The notes under the pieces were generated by a model that was not told the DNA's origin, made no database searches, and saw nothing but the letters and a program-made list of their open reading frames with translations. 13,497 nt of DNA from DASQWC01 sp035640475. GTDB lineage: Bacteria > Actinomycetota > JAICYB01. Positions 10,923-13,497 of this stretch are shown in pieces. How positions within the stretch are numbered: the stretch's first letter is position 1; each line of letters begins with the position of its first letter. The position numbers and the translations under genes were made by a program. Location of the stretch: NCBI GenBank assembly GCA_035640475.1, contig DASQWC010000218.1, positions 1-13,497 on the forward strand. Reading direction: 5' to 3'.

Positions 10923-13405
10923 TTGAAATTGCCTCCCGTCCGCCGATAATCTACCAACTGGTAGATAACGGGGGCACGATCATCACGAACTCCAGCCGGG
11001 GGGTACGGACAGTCGGCATCGTCGACGCGTTCGACGGAGCGCGTGTACTCCTCACAGGCGCCAGCGGCTTCCTCGGGACGGCGCTCGTCGCGAAGATTCT
11101 CGCGTCACTACCCAACATCTCCGAGCTTCTCCTGCTCGTCCGGTCCAAGCCGGGGGCGCCGGCATCCGAACGCGTTCGGCGGCGGGTACTCGGCTCGAAC
11201 GCGTTCGAAGCCCTGCGGGCTCGCAACGACTGGCCCGCACTCGAGAGCAAAGTGCGCACCCTCGACGGCGATCTGCGCAGCGACAACCTCGGGCTCAGCG
11301 ACGGCGATCTGTCCGCGCTGGCATCGGTCGACTTCGTGATCCACTGCGCCGCAACCGTCGAGTTCGACGCGCCCATCGACGAAGCCTTCGAAACGAACCT
11401 CGTCGGACCGAACCGTCTCCTCGACACACTCGAGGCCGCCGGTGCTCAGCCGCACCGCGTCGTCCACGTGTCGACGGCGTACGTTGCCGGACTCGTCAAG
11501 GGTCACGTGCCGGAGGCGCCGTGGACCGATACGCCCGGACGCCCGCGTCTGGACTGGAGGGCCGAGCTCGCATCGACGCGTCAGACCCGAGCTACGGTCG
11601 AAGCCGACTCGCGCACGCCGGAACGCGCGAAGGAGTTCGAGCGCAAGGCTCGTCGCATCATCGGCCCGGCCGGCGCTCCGGCCATCGCGGCGCGCTCCGA
11701 GCAACTCCGGCGCGACTGGGTGTCCGAGCGACTTGTCGAGATGGGACGAGCGCGCGCACAGTCGCTCGGCTGGCCGGACGCATACTCCTTTACGAAGGCG
11801 CTCGCCGAGACGTCGGTCCTCGAACGGAGCGACCGCATCCCGATCACCATCGTTCGTCCGTCGATCATCGAATCGGCGATTCTCGAGCCGTTCCCCGGAT
11901 GGGTACGCGGCTTCCGGATGGCCGATCCGATCATCCTCGCGTACGGTCGCGGATCGCTCCCGGAGTTCCCCGGCATCCCGGACGCCGTCGTCGATGTGGT
12001 GCCGGTCGATCTCGTCGTTAACGTGATCCTCGCCGCCGCGGCGGCCGATCCGGCCGAGCACGTCGTCCACGTGACGACCGGCGCGCGCAATCCGATGCTC
12101 TACCGGGATCTCGTCCGGCACGTGCACGACTACTTTCACGAGCATCCGTACCACGACGAGGACGGCCAGCCGATCCTGCCGGAGCTCTGGAAGTTCCCCG
12201 GACGGCGTGCCGTCGAGCGCAAGCTGCGCATCGCACTGCGAGGGCTCGAGACGGCGTCGCGCGTGTTCGATCACCTTCCCGGCGAGCGCTTCGCAGCGAC
12301 GGCGGAACGAGTCGATGAACGGCTCGCCGACCTCAAGCAGGCCGACCGGTACGCAAAGCTCTACGGCGGGTATGCGGAGTCGGAAGCGGTCTTCGACGAC
12401 GAACGCAGGGACGCACTGCGCCGGGCGCTGACGCCCGAAGAGCAAGCGATTTTTCCGCTCGACCCGGAGGGCTTCACCTGGCGGACGTATCTCCACGAGC
12501 TCCATCTGCCCGAGATCACCCGCAGGCGCGGGACCGTTCGCCGGCAGTCACGCCCTTCACCGCGTTCGTCGGTCGAGTCAAAGGCCGGCGACGACGTTCT
12601 CGCCGTCTTCGACCTCGAGGGAACCGTCCTCGGGACGAACGTCGTCGATACCTATCTGTGGATCCGGCTCGCGGCATCGCCGCGCGGCGAGTGGGCAAAA
12701 CGCGTCTGGAACCTCGCTCGCGGAATGCCCGGACTCCTCGCGGCCGAGCGTCGCGACCGCGGCGAGTTCCTTCGTCGCTTCTACCGGCGCTACGAGGACG
12801 CACCGATCGACGAGGTGCACGAACTGGCTCGCGAGGCTTTCAACGAGCTCGTGTTGCCGCGCGCGTTTCCGGCCGCGCTGCGCCGCGTCCGGGAGCACCG
12901 CGCCGCCGGACATCGCGTCGTCTTCCTTACCGGTGCCCTCGACTTCACGATCGCGCCGCTCGCGCCGCTCGCGGACATCACCGCCAGCGCGAGGCTCCGG
13001 ACCTCGGGTGATCGGTATACCGGCGAGCTCGAAGAGGTGCCCTACGCGGGCGATGCGCGCGCGTCGTTCCTCCGCAGGCTCGCGAAGGAGCTCGGTGTTG
13101 ATCTCTCGTCGAGCTACGCGTACGGCGACAGCCTCTCCGACCTGCCGATGCTCGAGTCGGTCGGCAATCCCGTTGCGGTGAATCCCGATCCGCGCCTGCG
13201 CCGCGTCGCACGGGAACGACGTTGGGCCGTCGAGCGCTGGCGCCCCCCGGAGGGCCCGGGTAGGTTCGCTCCCCCGCCGGGGGTTCGGGGGGATCGGGGG
13301 GTTCGGGGGGCCGCGGAGCGAAGCGGAGCCGCCGCGCGAAGCGCGGCAGCCCCCCGATCCGACTGGGAGCGCGCGGGAGCGCGCAACAGCCCAGCCGGCC
13401 AATGA
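10898..13405 (+). CDS. Fatty acyl-CoA reductase (extended SDR) fused to a HAD-IB hydrolase domain
   Basis: The N-terminal half is a thioester/acyl-CoA reductase domain that would reduce an acyl-CoA to aldehyde or alcohol. Counting from TTG 10898, it has TGASGFLG at 53-60, HVSTAYVAG at 190-198, and the active-site pair Y296 and K300 (YSFTK). Residues 400-550 follow as a linker-like region. Residues 566-775 form a HAD-IB phosphatase-like domain: FDLEGTV at 571-577 (motif I, with Glu in place of the second Asp), FLTGALDF at 676-683 and YGDSLSDLPML at 742-752. Reductase-HAD fusions occur in actinobacteria. The start is unresolved: TTG 10898, inside tetR and without a ribosome-binding site, is the only ATG, GTG or TTG in frame before the nucleotide-binding motif. 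A non-standard start near 10979-11020 is possible. Residues from about 783 are encoded by a repeat-rich, G-quadruplex-bearing stretch and look non-conserved. The stop overlaps the next gene by 4 nt. Confidence 0.85.
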   Translation: MQSHPSAAFEIASRPPIIYQLVDNGGTIITNSSRGVRTVGIVDAFDGARVLLTGASGFLGTALVAKILASLPNISELLLLVRSKPGAPASERVRRRVLGSNAFEALRARNDWPALESKVRTLDGDLRSDNLGLSDGDLSALASVDFVIHCAATVEFDAPIDEAFETNLVGPNRLLDTLEAAGAQPHRVVHVSTAYVAGLVKGHVPEAPWTDTPGRPRLDWRAELASTRQTRATVEADSRTPERAKEFERKARRIIGPAGAPAIAARSEQLRRDWVSERLVEMGRARAQSLGWPDAYSFTKALAETSVLERSDRIPITIVRPSIIESAILEPFPGWVRGFRMADPIILAYGRGSLPEFPGIPDAVVDVVPVDLVVNVILAAAAADPAEHVVHVTTGARNPMLYRDLVRHVHDYFHEHPYHDEDGQPILPELWKFPGRRAVERKLRIALRGLETASRVFDHLPGERFAATAERVDERLADLKQADRYAKLYGGYAESEAVFDDERRDALRRALTPEEQAIFPLDPEGFTWRTYLHELHLPEITRRRGTVRRQSRPSPRSSVESKAGDDVLAVFDLEGTVLGTNVVDTYLWIRLAASPRGEWAKRVWNLARGMPGLLAAERRDRGEFLRRFYRRYEDAPIDEVHELAREAFNELVLPRAFPAALRRVREHRAAGHRVVFLTGALDFTIAPLAPLADITASARLRTSGDRYTGELEEVPYAGDARASFLRRLAKELGVDLSSSYAYGDSLSDLPMLESVGNPVAVNPDPRLRRVARERRWAVERWRPPEGPGRFAPPPGVRGDRGVRGAAERSGAAARSAAAPRSDWERAGARNSPAGQ
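10923..10950 (+). promoter_or_regulatory. Promoter of the acyl-CoA reductase gene
   Basis: TTGAAA at 10923-10928 and GATAAT at 10945-10950 are separated by 16 nt, close to the housekeeping consensus. Transcription would begin near 10957, in the centre of the palindromic operator. Confidence 0.5.
10949..10966. promoter_or_regulatory. Probable TetR operator palindrome
   Basis: ATCTACCA-AC-TGGTAGAT is a perfect 8-bp inverted repeat with a 2-nt centre. It lies 26 nt before the tetR start and overlaps the -10 element and predicted start site of the divergent gene. Size, symmetry and position are typical of TetR-family operators. Confidence 0.75.
13279..13310 (+). repeat. Strong G-quadruplex motif at the 3' end of the reductase-HAD gene
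   Basis: Four G-runs of 5, 6, 6 and 6 (13279-13283, 13287-13292, 13296-13301, 13305-13310) are separated by 3-nt loops TTC, ATC and TTC. This is an ideal G-quadruplex pattern, on the coding strand, so it could form in both DNA and mRNA. It lies about 95 nt before the stop codon. Confidence 0.85.
13291..13360. repeat. Nested inverted repeat (REP-like element)
   Basis: GGATCGGGGGG at 13291-13301 is perfectly complementary to CCCCCCGATCC at 13350-13360. Inside lies a second perfect hairpin, GCCGCGC at 13331-13337 and GCGCGGC at 13341-13347, with a GAA loop, and a weaker CCGC/GCGG pair (13311-13314 and 13323-13326). The design resembles a repetitive extragenic element that has become part of the reading frame. 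The long-stem fold would compete with the G-quadruplex for the third G-run. Confidence 0.7.
13365..13384 (+). repeat. 10-bp tandem repeat, two copies
   Basis: GGGAGCGCGC is repeated exactly twice, directly after the inverted repeat and 18 nt before the stop codon of the reductase-HAD gene. It extends the run of simple, repeat-derived sequence at this junction. Confidence 0.6.
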
Positions 13406-13497
13406 TCGCGCTCGAGTTCTCGCGGTCGGTTCCCAGATATGTCGCGGCGCGCGTGGCCGGGCGCGCCGCGCCGGGTCTGATCCCGCGTGTCGCGTCG
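13402..13497 (+). CDS. Probable zinc-type (MDR) alcohol dehydrogenase, N-terminus only
   Basis: Only the first 32 residues are in the window. The ATG at 13402 overlaps the stop of the reductase-HAD gene by 4 nt (ATGA), and the frame is open to the edge. The N-terminal pattern EFSRSVPRYVAARVAG recalls actinobacterial zinc-binding alcohol dehydrogenases of the medium-chain family, some of which begin with a similar SVPRY stretch. That is recollection from a short segment, so the product name is tentative. If right, it would convert aldehyde and alcohol made by the upstream reductase. No clear Shine-Dalgarno is visible, so translation may depend on coupling. Confidence 0.45.
   Translation, partial: MIALEFSRSVPRYVAARVAGRAAPGLIPRVAS

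Noticed and set aside
11108..12505. Long minus-strand open frame of 465 codons
   Set aside because: It is antisense to the acyl-CoA reductase domain and shows only charged low-complexity sequence.

Overview
The window is gene-dense, high-GC DNA (about 65 % GC by eye), with GTG and TTG starts, 4-bp stop/start overlaps and possible near-leaderless promoters. Together with its gene families (a CysO/Mec/MoeB-type E1/CysM cluster as in mycobacteria, an R2lox oxidase, and an acyl-CoA reductase fused to a HAD domain), this points to an actinobacterium. An uncultured Acidimicrobiia- or Thermoleophilia-like lineage is my guess, not something the sequence proves. No gene-free stretch exceeds 300 bases; the longest gap is 124 nt at 4048-4171. 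I see no RNA gene, transposon or CRISPR array.

Region 1 (1-4047, minus strand) reads, in transcription order, selD, a divergent cysteine-synthase-like gene (here cysK2), mec, a MoeB-type E1, cysO and cysM (cut by the left edge). The last four form the protein-thiocarboxylate cysteine pathway. The E1 activates the CysO C-terminal Gly-Gly for sulfur loading, CysM joins the sulfur to an activated serine, and the Mec JAMM peptidase releases cysteine. Placing selenophosphate synthetase and a second PLP synthase at the head of this cluster is the most intriguing feature: it suggests sulfur/selenium cross-talk. mec has clearly lower GC than its flanks.

Region 2 (4172-6136, plus) is a three-gene export cassette: a secreted M15-type peptidase, a secreted protein of unknown function and a lipoprotein. 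A hairpin can hide the ribosome-binding site of the first gene. Region 3 (6140-8799, minus) is a 70-residue two-helix membrane protein, an MFS transporter and an R2lox-type ligand-binding oxidase that keeps all metal ligands and both cross-link residues.

Region 4 (8851-10328, plus) is a classical SDR overlapping a YhhN/TMEM86-type membrane protein (lysoplasmalogenase family). Region 5 (10329 to the right edge) is a TetR regulator divergent from an acyl-CoA reductase-HAD fusion, which overlaps the start of a probable alcohol dehydrogenase. An 18-bp palindrome overlaps the promoter between the divergent pair. The fusion gene has no ordinary start codon downstream of that promoter. Its 3' end runs into a very strong G-quadruplex motif and nested inverted repeats. 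Regions 3-5 together suggest fatty-alcohol, ether-lipid or wax-type lipid metabolism.
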